Shown: positions 1 to 13,880 of the stretch, piece after piece
Position numbering within the stretch: position 1 is the first letter of the stretch
Layout of the letters: each line of letters starts with the position of its first letter
The notes under the pieces: generated by a model
What the model was told of the DNA's origin: nothing
What the model saw: only the letters and a program-made list of their open reading frames with translations
Database searches by the model: none
Position numbers and translations under genes: made by a program
NCBI GenBank assembly: GCA_030704615.1
Contig: CM060734.1
Location: 2,232,001 to 2,296,000, forward strand
Length of the DNA stretch: 64,000 bases
Reading direction: 5' to 3'
Source: Takakia lepidozioides
Taxonomy: Eukaryota > Streptophyta > Takakiopsida > Takakiales > Takakiaceae

Positions 1-97
1 TACTTAAAACGTGTGTGGGTTTGGGTCTAACCTCTTTCTCTTTCTTTTTTTCCTGTTTGTTGTTCTGAAGTTCTTTGTCCCGTGGTAATTTTTTTAG

Positions 98-4113
<4,016 letters not shown>

Positions 4114-5290
4114 TAAGCAGAATGGTAGATGCAGTTTTTTCTTGAACTTAGTGAACCTCATTTAACCAGGGCCAAGCTAACATGGTTTAGTTAACTGCAA
4201 TGTAAAGAAATTCATGTGAGCATCGAAGTGTGTCTAATTTACAAAAAGTGTCGGAAAAAGAGACGAAAGGAGGTGGATACCAGTGATTGAAACAAATTCA
4301 AGGTTAACAAGCGCTGCAAATGCTTCCGCATGAGCAAAAAGTCCATACGGCTTGCCTCCACTGGTCGTTTCACCGTCAAGTGCTTCAACACCTTCAAATT
4401 CAACATTGCCGATCAGATATCTAGACTCTACTACACCAAGCAACCCCTGCACTCAAAAGATTTCCAGGAGGATGTGACCGCTTGCATGCAGATGATAGAT
4501 AGACTTTTGGGTATTAAAAGCCTTGGAATTCACAATGAATTTGATGAACCAAAACATGGCACTGGTGCAAGGGACTCAATACACTCTAGAGGTGTGTTGA
4601 CACCTTTGGGATTAGAAAATCACGCATCTTGGTCTTTGTGTCGCGGAGCATCATTTGCTCGCACATCCCCAAACCATCCATTCCACACACCTGCCGCGCA
4701 TATGATGCAAGTGCGCGGATTTGACATACATAGCTCGGAAATTGGGGCCTTAACGAAACGAACGACGAGAGAAAGAGAGCCTATTCTCGCCTCTAATGAA
4801 AACCAGTTTCGACTTTGTCGTCACTGGAATCACTCACTCCATTTTCCCAGGTTGTCTTTTAAGAAAACGATGGCTACCCACCCCACAGCACCTTCTGGAT
4901 TCGAACCCATCACCACCTGCTGTGTGGCCGTATACCTGTAACCCTAACCAGGGCTAAGAAAAGACAAGATACTTAAATGCCGCAGTGTCGCCGCCACCTG
5001 CGCGTCATGCATGTACACACATACATACATGCTCCCATGCCCCGCATGCCTGCAGATATGGCAAACCATGGCGCATGCATGCTGCCCTGTGGCTATGTGG
5101 GCGCCAGCGCTGGCTATACCATCCATCCACCCTTCCGTGAAAGGGACAGGACAAGCGGCGTGTGTAAAAGACAGAGAATAGCCCGGAAAGAAACGGCAGA
5201 GCCGCGACCGGCTCTGTCCGAGCAGTCACCCCGCCGTACGCGCACATCTGCACGTGTACATCAGAGATACAGTAACGTGATTATTGAGCC
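4114..5290. other. CDC48 3' flank; no supported gene
   Basis: The CDC48 3' UTR must lie at the start of this stretch, but no clear poly(A) signal decides its end. A 203-codon open frame at 4330-4941 (+) has no recognisable domain. It runs through a tRNA-like segment near 4.9 kb, so I regard it as chance or repeat-derived. The string TATTAAAAGCCTTGGAA occurs near 2790 (a CDC48 intron) and again near 4511, so both places share a repeat. Confidence 0.6.
4880..4985 (-). repeat. Possible tRNA-derived SINE fragment (B box)
   Basis: On the minus strand 4907-4897 reads GGTTCGAATCC, a perfect RNA polymerase III B-box/T-arm core. It is preceded by a GGTGGTGATG stretch. No complete cloverleaf and no convincing A box were found, so this is not called a tRNA gene. 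It could be a decayed SINE head or a chance match. Confidence 0.3.
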
Positions 5291-7000
5291 CGCGTAAGAA
5301 AGTAACTAAGTTATGGGGGGGGGGGCAGGCTGGCGCTGCAAGTGGGCACGTGGATGGCCGTACGTCTCCCCGTGGCGCCATCTTTTGGATGCATGCATCT
5401 GCCCGCATTTGATGGTTATGATTATGGCATGGGCATGAGCATGGGCATGGGCGTACGTAGATTATTAAATAGAAGATATTATTGGGGTTAATAAGTGTTA
5501 AGTATCCGGGTTAGGCTAACTTCGTGGACAAGCATAGCGTAGCGAGGCTGCGCTTTTGGGCGGGGAAGACGGAGGAAGAAGTGGGGGTGGGGTGGGGAGG
5601 GGGAGGGGGGCGGCCTCGGCAGTATGTCCCAGACACTATCAGGGATAGGGTAGAAGACCCTATCATGGCCACGGACCCCATATTTGCCATACCAAAGTAC
5701 CCTATCTAGACCATTTTTGGGCCCATTATGGATCAACGAATAGACCCGATCAACGAATAGACCCTATCACAGTCACAAGTACACCCATAAAAGCCACCCT
5801 CATAACCCCTATCAAGGTTACCATGATGCTGCAACTTGTGTCTATAAAATTAACGCCAATTAAGCACTACATGATATATTAGCAGACCAATTCTGACCAA
5901 GACATGCAAATCTTGGCTTAACTAATGGTTTGCCTCTAATAAAGATAAGATCTTCTAGGACTAGGACAGCCACCATACATTAATTAAACCTGAAAGATAC
6001 AAAGGAATCCATTTGAGATGATACAAAGGAATCCATTTGAGATGGCCACCATGTATAAATGCAACCTAAAATTTGAAATTCTATAGTTGCCTCCTCCACG
6101 AGCTTGAAACATTGCCACTCAATTGGTGGTCCCTTCGTCTCTTTGGGTAGGCTGAGTAGTTCTCATATCTTCTTCATTCCCTCCCTTATCTCTCTCTTCC
6201 TTGAGACACCAACCTAACTTGTCTTTTGTTTCTAGAGGAATTCAGTCTTGGCCTAGTTTTCTGGCATTGATAAGCTGTTCTTTAATCTTGCTTATGGTAA
6301 TTTCTATATTGGAAGAGTTCCATGTTTGTAGAATATTATGAATGCTTCACATTCTAGCAATGATTTAGATCTCATTATCAAGATTGTAGTAGCAAATCTA
6401 GCATCTAAGTTCCATGAAAAATGGGAGAGTGTGGAGTATACAAATGACATGCCACATGGTATTTCTAGTGAGGGTATAAGCAAACCACTCCATGCAGATT
6501 TTTTTTTACATTCTACAAGTTGAGTATTTTGACTAAAGAGTCTCAAAGGTACTGCTATTATAATCACAATGAGCTGGCAAAAGTTAGTTGTATCAGAGTC
6601 TCCTACCGAGCTCTTGGCTTGAGGCAAATAAAAAAGATCCTACAAAAAAAAGGTAAACTGAACAATTAATCAATCCATTACTCTACTTTAGTACTTAATT
6701 CTTATTTTTCTGTAGGTAGATCTCTTCAGCCATCATGGCTCTCCGCAGGTCACATAGGCATAGAGTCCAAGCATCACAAGATAACCAACTTCCTTCATAT
6801 CTTCATGTGCAGGTTTCATGTCCCAAGAGAAAAAGATCTAGAAATGGAGGACTTGGTTGATTTTTGAATTTTAAAATTGGTGACACATCTACATTGCCTA
6901 ATCTAGCCATGTGTGAAATGTTTTTTTCGAAAAAACATCATTTACCTCTATAATCACACCTTGAAAGTGTTAACTTGGCAGTGATAGGGTCTTCTACCCT
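5291..7000. other. Non-coding DNA with simple repeats and a duplicated palindrome
   Basis: No gene is supported. Contents are a G-run near 5317, GGGCATG repeats near 5430, a G-rich tract near 5580-5610, a short tandem repeat of AACGAATAGACCC near 5737-5757, and a 24-bp-period duplication at 5996-6040. The palindrome GATAGGGT-n5-ACCCTATC at 5644-5664 recurs at 6983-7001, where it abuts the fold-back element. Short open frames at 6304-6627 on both strands are AT-rich and match nothing I know. Confidence 0.6.
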
Positions 7001-7602
7001 AGTGCGGGGGAGGCCCGGGCTACAACTGCCCGGGCTGCCACGTCCTCTGCGCCACCTGAGCGCCCAGTCCTAGCGCTCTCACCGTTGACTCCTCGCTCCT
7101 CAGCGCCAAGCGGGCGCGTGGGCCCGGCTGCCCCCAAGCTTTCCGCTCCCACGCTTAGGCCCACGCCTTGCCACGTGAGGCCCTCTCTATCTGCCACGTC
7201 GGGAGGCCCCACCCCCCTGCACGAGAGGCTCTCCTATGAACTCTCCCATACCCTGGCTAAAAGGAGTATGGCTAAACCAGATTGAGCCAAACTTTTTTAG
7301 ACAGGGCATGGAAAGGTATAGGAAATACACTGACTCCTAGGAGGGTATGGAAGTGTTGATGATGGTTGGGTTGAAGTATGGTGACATACATTATTTAAAA
7401 AAATAGTGATAAAATATATTTAAAATAAAATATGGATGGATTGCATTACGTTCTTCCATTTCAAAATATCGTCATACATTGTATTGGGATGAACTTAATA
7501 TATATGTACCTTTGTATTGTTTTCAAATAATCTCTAACTTAGTGATATTGAGGAGACATTGTGTCCTATGAGGAAACATTGTGTAACATATGTATCCTTG
7601 CG
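7001..7602 (+). repeat. Left inverted arm of fold-back element
   Basis: Starts near AGTGCGGGGGAGGCCCGGGC and ends near ATATGTATCCTTGCG. It is the reverse complement of 8457-9033 with scattered substitutions and small indels. Confidence 0.8.
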
Positions 7603-7818
7603 AAGGTAAGTCGGCAGATGAACTTACGAATGTGTGCCATACTCTCTATGTGTGCCGATGTGTGAATTGAAGATACAATTGATCATATGTATCAATGTAT
7701 GAATCGTAGTTGTAATAAATTAATTATAGGATATACAAATTTATATTAGTATATACATCGTCATAGCTTCATTGACGAATATTTATATGCATAATGTACA
7801 AGTAATATGTCTACGAAT

Positions 7819-8400
7819 GTCGTTTAAGTGGGTTAGTATTGGTGTAGATATCCAAATTTCATCTCACATACTTATAAAAATCAATGATATATTTTGGTAT
7901 ATCTAATTACACATAGTGGGTTTAGAAGTGTCCTGTAAGTGTCACTTAGTGTCATATAGGTCCCCATATTTCAACATCTCAAATCTTAATCCATACACGT
8001 ATGCAAATATATGTAAAAATATGAGTGGGGATTGTAATTTAAGTAGGCAAGTGTTGTATCGCATGATGATATTTCATACACATTGACAAAAGTATATAGC
8101 ACATTGTCAAGCATTGAGCCATGTACATTTAAGACATTGTGCAAAAATTGTCTTAGAAGTGTCATTTAAGTAGGCTAGTATTACACAACATGTTGATATT
8201 TCATACATAATGTCACAAGTGTACAACACATTTGCACACATTCAGCCATACACATATGTGGAAGTAGGCAAAATTTGCTTTAAGAATGTCATCTAAGTGT
8301 GGTTAATGTTGCATTGGATCTCAAAATTGCATACATATATCAAAAAGTATATGACATAGTCTAGTGGGTGTTAAGCGTACATCTATAAGTTCATAATGGA
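7819..8400. repeat. Degenerate ~110-125-bp tandem repeats in the loop of the fold-back element
   Basis: A unit containing GTCATTTAAGTAGGCTAGTATT-like sequence followed by ATTTCATACA and CATTxAGCCAT recurs near 7819, 7925 (weak), 8036, 8161 and 8287. The last three copies are spaced ~125 bp. They have no coding potential and may be internal repeats used in binding, or simple expansion. Confidence 0.65.
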
Positions 8401-8456
8401 TACATATTTGTATAAGTGTATATCTTATGTTGAATATATATTGTTGTAACAATATG

Positions 8457-9033
8457 CAAGAATACATATTGTGTTTCCTCATAGGACACAATGTCTCCTC
8501 AATATCACTAAGTTAGGGATTATTTGAAAACAATACAAAAGTACATATATATTAAGTTCATCCCAATACAATGTATGAACAATATTTTGAAATGGAAGAA
8601 CGTAATGCAATCCATCCATATTTTATTTTAAATATATTTTATCACTATTTTTTTAAATAATGTATGTCACCATGCTTCAACCCAACCATCATCAACACTT
8701 CCATACCCTCCTAGGAGTTAGTGTATTTCCTATACTTTTCCATGCCCTGTCTAAAAAGGTTTGGCTCAATCTGGTTTAGCCATACCTTTTAGCCAGGGTA
8801 TGGGAGAGTTCATAGGAGAGCCCCTCGTGCAGGGGGGTGGGGCCTCGCGACGTGGCAGGTAGAGAGGGCCTCACGTGGCAAGGCGTGGGCCTAAGCGTGG
8901 GAGCGGAAGGCTTTGGGCAGCCGGGCCCCACGCGCCCGCTTGGCGCTAAGGATCGAGGAGTCAACGGCGAGAGCGCTAGAACTGGGCGCTCAGGTGGCGC
9001 GGAGGACGTGGCAGCCCGGGCATCCCCGGCACT
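8457..9033 (-). repeat. Right inverted arm of fold-back element
   Basis: Reverse complement of the left arm. Just outside it, GGCACT (9029-9034) and AGTGCC (near 9049) form a short hairpin, which may mark the true terminus. Confidence 0.8.
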
Positions 9034-10087
9034 GTCGATCTGGGACATAGTGCCGAGGGGGGGGCCGGCAGTGCGGGATGGGCCGGATGCCTGCATGTGT
9101 GTGTGTCCTGCATCAATCAACGCTGCGCTGATTCTTTCGTAATTGTGGTGGCCCTAGGGTGTAGTCCTTGAGCGCGAGCATCTCAATGTGCTACTATCTC
9201 GCATTCTTCCTCTGTTACTTGTCCTCTGCTTTCTTTCAGTCTCTCTGCGCAATAGTTGCTTGAAATCTGTGAAGCTTATTATAACTCTGTTAGCTCGTTA
9301 GCTGACCACCGTTGGAGCTTTTGTTGGCCTGAGATCGGGGAGTGTTTAGGCCTTGGAGTAGGAGGTGGCGGTGTTCGAGGTACCGGGTGCTGAGAGAGGA
9401 GAAGTTTTCATGTGGAGAACGAAACTCGATAGAAGCAGGTAGGTTCGAAGGATTGAAGATTGAGGACGAAGGGCACGATGAGGAAGGTCGAAAGAGCTTT
9501 CATGCCGTCCAGTAAAGGAGCGGGCTGAGCGGATTGTTTTCTCAAATAGACACAAGTTTCTACGGGCGAGGTTCCGAATTGCTTCTTTGAGGCTCTACTT
9601 TGTTCTCCAGCCTTACTCAAAGGAGAACTGTTTCGTTTGATGCTGGTTGAGAGGGATACAGTGCTCCTACCCCAGGAAGATGATGTGCATTCGGTCTCCG
9701 CCAAATTCTCTAGCCTAGCTCGTACTTTGCTTTTGCAGCAGATCTTTGAGTGGGACGCTGGCGCTATCAGCTAACAGCACATGTTATGGAATGCAAGGTG
9801 AGCGGCGGCAGACGGGCTATGGTCAACTATTCCTTTATCTCACCTCCGTTGGTGGAATGAAGTTTTTGAGAACCTTACGGCTTTTTTATGCTTCCTTTGT
9901 GTAAGGGCTGTCGGTTCTGCCGAGCGACTAGAATAGTTGGTCCGCATTGGCAGTTCCTTCTCTCATAGGGGCCATGATCTCTAGATGCTAGGTGCTGGGA
10001 ACGCCCCAGCTGCCACTGGGTTGGGTCTTGGGCCGAAACTTACCAGCGCCACAGGTGAAGGAGATAGGATCAATCAAGGATCCGTTC
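9034..10087. other. Region upstream of the OSR-like frame; possible 5' UTR
   Basis: No other coding region is recognised. Pyrimidine-rich TTTCTTTCAG near 9230 and GCCACAG near 10047-10053 are plausible acceptor sites, so the transcript of the downstream frame may contain a 5' intron. No convincing TATA box was singled out. Confidence 0.4.
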
Positions 10088-10282
10088 ATGTTCCGTTTTA
10101 CGTGTCTGACAGTGACACTATTCGTCCTCGCTCTACTGCTCTTGGGGCTTCCAATTGTTTTGCCACCTTTACCGCCTCCGCCACCCTTTGTCATGCTGGT
10201 ACCTGTCGTCATCTTCATAATGTTAATGGTGATCGCGTCCGTGCCATCTGGATTCAATGGTATTGTGGTTGCCTACATGTGA
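10088..10282 (+). CDS. ORGAN SIZE RELATED (ARGOS-like) small membrane protein
   Basis: The 64-codon frame from ATG 10088 to TGA 10280-10282 has two hydrophobic segments (about residues 6-25 and 33-53) around the core LPIVLPPLPPPPP, followed by FVMLVPVV and ASVPS. This matches the OSR domain of plant ARGOS/ARL/OSR proteins, which sit in the ER, reduce ethylene sensitivity and promote organ growth. That role is family knowledge, not shown here. The frame is open upstream to a TAG at 9989, but no earlier ATG exists in it, so the start is ATG 10088 or an upstream exon. A strong donor, CAG/GTAAGC, lies just after the stop at ~10289, suggesting a 3' UTR intron. An alternative is a chance hydrophobic frame, but the LPPLPPPP core in exactly this setting makes that less likely. 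Confidence 0.7.
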   Translation: MFRFTCLTVTLFVLALLLLGLPIVLPPLPPPPPFVMLVPVVIFIMLMVIASVPSGFNGIVVAYM

Positions 10283-10760
10283 ATTCAGGTAAGCTCTCTG
10301 CCGTCTCTACGGTCTCCTTCTTTTAGTGATGAAGGATGCATGGTCAGTAAAGGGCACCGCTTAACCTGAACAACTGAGCATCTCGTAGATCGGGTCGGGT
10401 CTACATGGAAAGGGGCTCTTACAGGAGCGTATTCTTGAATGTTTGCACCTACACAAAGTTTATTGAATTCCACCAATTTATGCTGTTAGCTCATACGTTT
10501 TGAATGTCCTAGAGCGTGGTTTTTCTTACATGTATCAAGTTCTCAAACTGTCCAAGATCATCATCTGAAAGCATACTGTTACTTCCTCGCAAGCGGTAAT
10601 TTGGTTAATATCAGGGTGAGTGTCCTCAGTCAAGTAGATACTTTAAATTCGTATGTACTTTCGGTGAGCTTGGAAATAGTGGTAATGCGCTTTTTGAGTT
10701 CTTCTTCACTGTAGACAGATGATTCTGTCTACGTGACTGATAGCCTTGACGATAAGAGGG
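10283..10760. other. OSR 3' flank, no gene seen
   Basis: Contains the presumed 3' UTR and a donor-like site after the OSR stop. No open frame of interest and no repeat was recognised before the T-run at 10761. Confidence 0.5.
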
Positions 10761-11029
10761 TTTTTTTTTTTTTTTTTTTTTTTTTTTTGGGTCTACACAT
10801 GTGTTGCTGACATATTCAAGCATATGTGGACAAAAGTTGAGCTTGAACCACATATGTGATTTTGATTTGATGATTTCATGAATTGATGATTTGATATGAT
10901 TGGATGATTCGATGTTTGATTTGATGTTGATTTTGAAATAAGGCCAAAGCTTTATACAAAGCGAAATCATCAGATGTTGTGCTTCTCTCTACCATCCCAC
11001 CTGAGCATGTGCACATCGGTCGGTCGCTC
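10761..11029 (-). repeat. Dispersed repeat copy with 28-nt poly(T), copy 1
   Basis: Begins with T28 (10761-10788), then a body with GAGCTTGAACCACAT, TGATTTCATGAATTGATG and CTCTCTACCATCC, ending at GGTCGGTCG. The same body occurs at 11525-11800. Its last third recurs alone at about 19765-19840. Poly(T) leading a conserved body on the plus strand means a poly(A)-tailed sequence on the minus strand, as left by LINE-mediated retroposition. No RNA polymerase III promoter is evident. Confidence 0.7.
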
Positions 11030-11360
11030 GTACTTTTTTTGTATTTTAGAAAATGCCAGCGACCATCATCGGTGAATGTCGCTCCTTTAAAATATATATA
11101 TAAAATAAAATGACCGCCTAACTAGCGACCACTTCATAGTTTTATAAAAAGAAAATAAAGTGACCGCACAATTGACAGTCGTTTTTTATTTTAAAAATAT
11201 TAAGCGATCGCCATACTGGCGGTCACTTGTATTATTAATTTCATACATATAAAGCCATATTGGCGGTCGATTTGTTTCTCATTTTAAAAATTTGAAGCGA
11301 CCATCATATTGACGGATATATTTTATATTTTTAAAAATATGAAGTCAAGATTGGAGGGCT
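11030..11360. repeat. Repeated GCGACC...GGTCGC short palindromes
   Basis: AT-rich DNA punctuated every ~50-60 bp by GCGACCATC, GACCGCC, GCGATCGCCATACTGGCGGTC, GCCATATTGGCGGTC and similar blocks that can pair with each other. A shorter copy of the same family lies at 20,755-20,865. The texture resembles the subterminal repeats of CACTA-type DNA transposons, but no termini were found. Confidence 0.55.
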
Positions 11361-11524
11361 CATTGTCAGAATCAGATAGGGCGATTCAAAACACATCTAC
11401 ATCATAACATATGATTAGCAAAAATCCGCAATCATAGATATTCTAAATCCAAATTTTTACTTAAAATTCATTTAAATTCGATTTAATTCAAAATTGGTTC
11501 GAGGGTGAGTGCGTTGTTGAGACG

Positions 11525-11800
11525 TTTTTTTTTTTTTTTTTTTTTTTTAGGTTGATTTTTTGTACATGTGTTGCACACAATATTCAAGCACATGCAAGCA
11601 AAAGATGAGCTTGAACCACATCTGTGATTTTTGATTTGATGATTTCATGAATTGATGAATTGATGAATTGTTGATTTGATGATCAGGGATTTGATTTGAA
11701 GTTGATTAAATAAGGCCAAAGTTTTATACAGAGCGAAATCATCGGATGTTGTGTTTCTCTCTACCATCCTACCCGAGCATGTGCGCGTCGGTCGGTCGGC
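11525..11800 (-). repeat. Dispersed repeat copy with 26-nt poly(T), copy 2
   Basis: Same body as 10761-11029, preceded by T26 at 11525-11550. The 11,400-11,520 sequence upstream (ATTTAAATTCGATTTAATTC and neighbours) is found in reverse complement at about 39,095-39,195. The repeat unit is therefore longer than the shared body and has another copy in the window. Confidence 0.7.
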
Positions 11801-12022
11801 CAAAGCTGGTTGTGACCGTCGATGCAGACCGATGCATGAATTCTGCTCTCCTAGAGGTTGCAAAGATATAGGGGTCACGTTGCCCAGGCCTACAGTTTGC
11901 AGTGCCACATCAGTCTCTTGCTGCCCAACAGAGTTGGAAATAGGCTCCAAATTGAAAGTGGGCTTGCTGTACCCATTGAACTCCATGATGTCAAAGATGT
12001 CATCGACAGTTTGCGGAAGGCT
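11801..12022. other. Flank of element 1, related to sequence at 19.1 kb
   Basis: Contains AAAGATATAGGGGTCACGTTGCCCAGGCCTAC, written here as blocks AAAGATATAGGGGTC and GCCCAGGCCTAC. Both recur in near-identical form at about 19,107-19,135, on the other side of element 1. No gene is supported. Confidence 0.45.
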
Positions 12023-12027
12023 TTCCT
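12023..12027 (+). repeat. Target-site duplication TTCCT, left copy
   Basis: TTCCT immediately precedes the 5' LTR. The identical TTCCT follows the 3' LTR at 18957-18961. This 5-bp duplication is the signature of Ty3/gypsy integrase. Confidence 0.9.
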
Positions 12028-12757
12028 TGTCGGGGCCCTTTGCCTTGAGGGCAGGGGGTCAGGACACATGAGGGCTGCCCCTGTGTGGTGGGGCAGCCGG
12101 CACGATAGGTATGGGGGGGCTGCAGCACCCTTGAATGCCCAAGGCACTCAATGAGGCGGAGGCGCTCACTAGGTGGAGCCCCGCACACCGGGTTGCGGTG
12201 GGGGTGGCTCCACAAGGGGTGGTTGGTAGCTTAGCGGGACTTAGTGGAGGTGGCATAGGACTCACCGTGGGGGCGGAGACCTCGTGGTGGGAGTCGTGGG
12301 GAGTCTTGGGACTCATCACGGTCCATAGGGGTCGTGGTGAGTGGGCCAAGACTCACCGCGACTCATCACCGGGAGTCGAGGGTTTTCGTGGTGGTTTCGC
12401 CATAAAATGGCATGGCTGGTTGTGAACCCCCGCGGACAGCTACAGAAGTATATATAGGGAGTAGTAACCCCGAGAACGGTGCAAGCCCGTTGGTGACCAA
12501 AAACTAGTGAGTAAGCGAGCGAGCCGGAAAGCGACCAAAGAGTGGGGAGCTGTTCCGGACTGCCAACTACCAAAGGAATTCCCGCTGGTTCCAAATCGGT
12601 GGAGGGTTCTTTGGGAGAACAAAGGGGGGGACCGTTATGCCCCGGTGAAAAGCCGAAGCTCCAAGTTGGCCAGGCGGCCAGGTTGGGAGTCAGGCGTGCG
12701 CATCAAAGCAAGTAACTATGACTTGAGGGGGAGCTTACCGAAGTGAGGTGCGCGACA
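12028..12757 (+). repeat. 5' LTR of element 1
   Basis: 730 bp from TGTCGGGGCC to GTGCGCGACA. The 3' LTR copy shows the intact terminal inverted repeat TGTCGCGC...GCGCGACA. A TATA box (TATATATA, 12449-12456) lies where U3 should end, about 30 bp before the likely RNA start. Confidence 0.93.
12449..12456 (+). promoter_or_regulatory. LTR TATA box
   Basis: TATATATA in GAAGTATATATAGGGAG, conserved at 18647-18654 in the 3' LTR and in reverse orientation near 30699-30708 in the element 2 LTR. It probably positions retrotransposon transcription. Confidence 0.7.
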
Positions 12758-12759
12758 CT

Positions 12760-12772
12760 TGGTATCAGAGCC
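12760..12772 (+). other. Primer binding site (initiator tRNA-Met)
   Basis: TGGTATCAGAGCC starts two bases after the 5' LTR. It is complementary to the 3' end of plant initiator methionine tRNA, the usual primer of plant Ty3/gypsy elements. Confidence 0.9.
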
Positions 12773-12812
12773 TAGAGTTCAGTACGCGATCGTCCTTGGG
12801 ATTGGCCTCATC

Positions 12813-13880
12813 ATGGGGTCGGGCAAGCCGAAGCGAAAGCGGAACGGCCTAAAAGATGATGATCCTGGTGAACCTGATGGGGGCGATGTGTCACGGAGGC
12901 GGCCGTTTGAGGAAGCGATGCATGTTTTCCGAAAACGAGCCGCTGAAGAGCGGGAGTAATCCGAGGAGTCGGAGCCCGAGGAATCCTTGAGAGCTCCGAC
13001 AAACCAAGAGATGTCTCCCATGCTGGCAGCCTTTTAGGAAGGGTTGTTGGCGCAGTTTGGCAGGACGTTGAAAGACGTGTTGAAGGCGGCTAATGCCACT
13101 TCCGCTAAGGCAAAGTTTAAGGTGAAGCCTAAGGAACCCGACACCTCGAGGGCGTCCAAAATCGGAAGGCACTCAACACCTGGCTCCTGGAGCTAGAGCA
13201 GTACTTCCGGCGGCCAAGTTGAGTGACGAGGATCGGGTGGAAGTGGCTCCCACCTATTTGAGGGGCTATGCTCAACAATGGTGGCAGAAACGCCTTCACG
13301 ACCGAGGTCCAAGCCCGGAAACCTTGAACTGGAGTGGGTTCAACGAATTGATGAAGAGACAGTTTGTGCCCCTCAACGCGTCCTGGCTTGCCCGGGACAA
13401 GATGAGGAATTTGAAGCAAACCAGAAATGGTCGTCAAATTTGTGGCGGGACTGGCTCCATGGGCCAGGCGGAAGTGGAGAGAAAGAGGCCACCCAAATTT
13501 TGAACGAGGGACAGAGGAATTGAGAGGGCTGAATGTTTCTCGGATGTCCCTAGGGGGGTGAGAGACAAGGCAAGTACAGAGCTGAATACAAGAAGACCCG
13601 GCGGGAAGGTGACTCTTCTTTCCGACCGGAAAAGAAGTGGGATAGGCCACGCCGGCGACAATGGCACGTGGAAATCGAAGGGAGGGGGAGGGCATTCACA
13701 CGTAAAGCGCGGCGGAACCCAGTGCTTCGAAAGGAAAGCGGGTGGAGCGGGTGGAGCGGCTTATGGCGGGACAGAAGGCGACCTTTGATGGAGTGTGTTT
13801 CAATTACGGAGAGCCCGGGCACATGGCCAGAAGTGCACGAAACCTCGACAATTGAACATGACTTGGGCAACCACGGAGCT
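12813..13880 (+). pseudogene. gag: gag of element 1, broken
   Basis: Capsid/nucleocapsid region. An N-terminal frame starts at ATG 12813 (MGSGKPKRKR) and meets TAA at 12957. A further stop follows within the PMLAAF block near 13035, and frame changes lie near 13140 and 13210. The retrotransposon Gag core is visible at 13219-13400 (YLRGYAQQWWQKRLHD, FVPLNASWLARDKM). A deletion of about 73 bp after NLKQ is inferred by comparison with the intact frame of element 2. The nucleocapsid zinc knuckle near 13790-13840 reads CFNYGEPGHMAR, so the second cysteine is replaced by tyrosine. As read it cannot make a working Gag. Confidence 0.88.

Larger units (their letters stand above)
7001..9033. mobile_element. 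Fold-back/TIR element with ~0.6-kb inverted arms
   Basis: The left arm 7001-7602 and right arm 8457-9033 are near-identical in opposite orientation by eye, including long shared GC-rich outer parts and AT-rich inner parts. They are separated by an ~850-bp loop that has no open frame. The left arm carries an extra ~15-bp GCCCGGGCT duplication. This is the architecture of a fold-back or long-TIR non-autonomous DNA transposon. No transposase is encoded. A target duplication could not be identified because the outer ends are not sharply defined. Confidence 0.8.

Noticed and set aside
4330-4941. 203-codon plus-strand frame behind CDC48
   Set aside because: No recognisable domain, and it crosses a B-box/tRNA-like repeat piece. 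It is likely chance openness.
7085-7285. Matching open frames in both fold-back arms (also 8776-9142)
   Set aside because: They are translations of the GC-rich inverted arms. Similarity follows from the repeat, with no sign of a real protein.
9985-10326. Longer frame overlapping the OSR-like gene, and an 89-codon antisense Gly/Lys-rich frame
   Set aside because: The OSR signature is in the other plus frame. These have no family match.
12028-12757. Several open frames inside the LTRs
   Set aside because: They are LTR sequence, repeated in all three LTR copies without conserved frame.
13129-13695. 188-codon minus-strand frame opposite element 1 gag
   Set aside because: Shadow of the gag region. 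The sense strand encodes the Gag domain.
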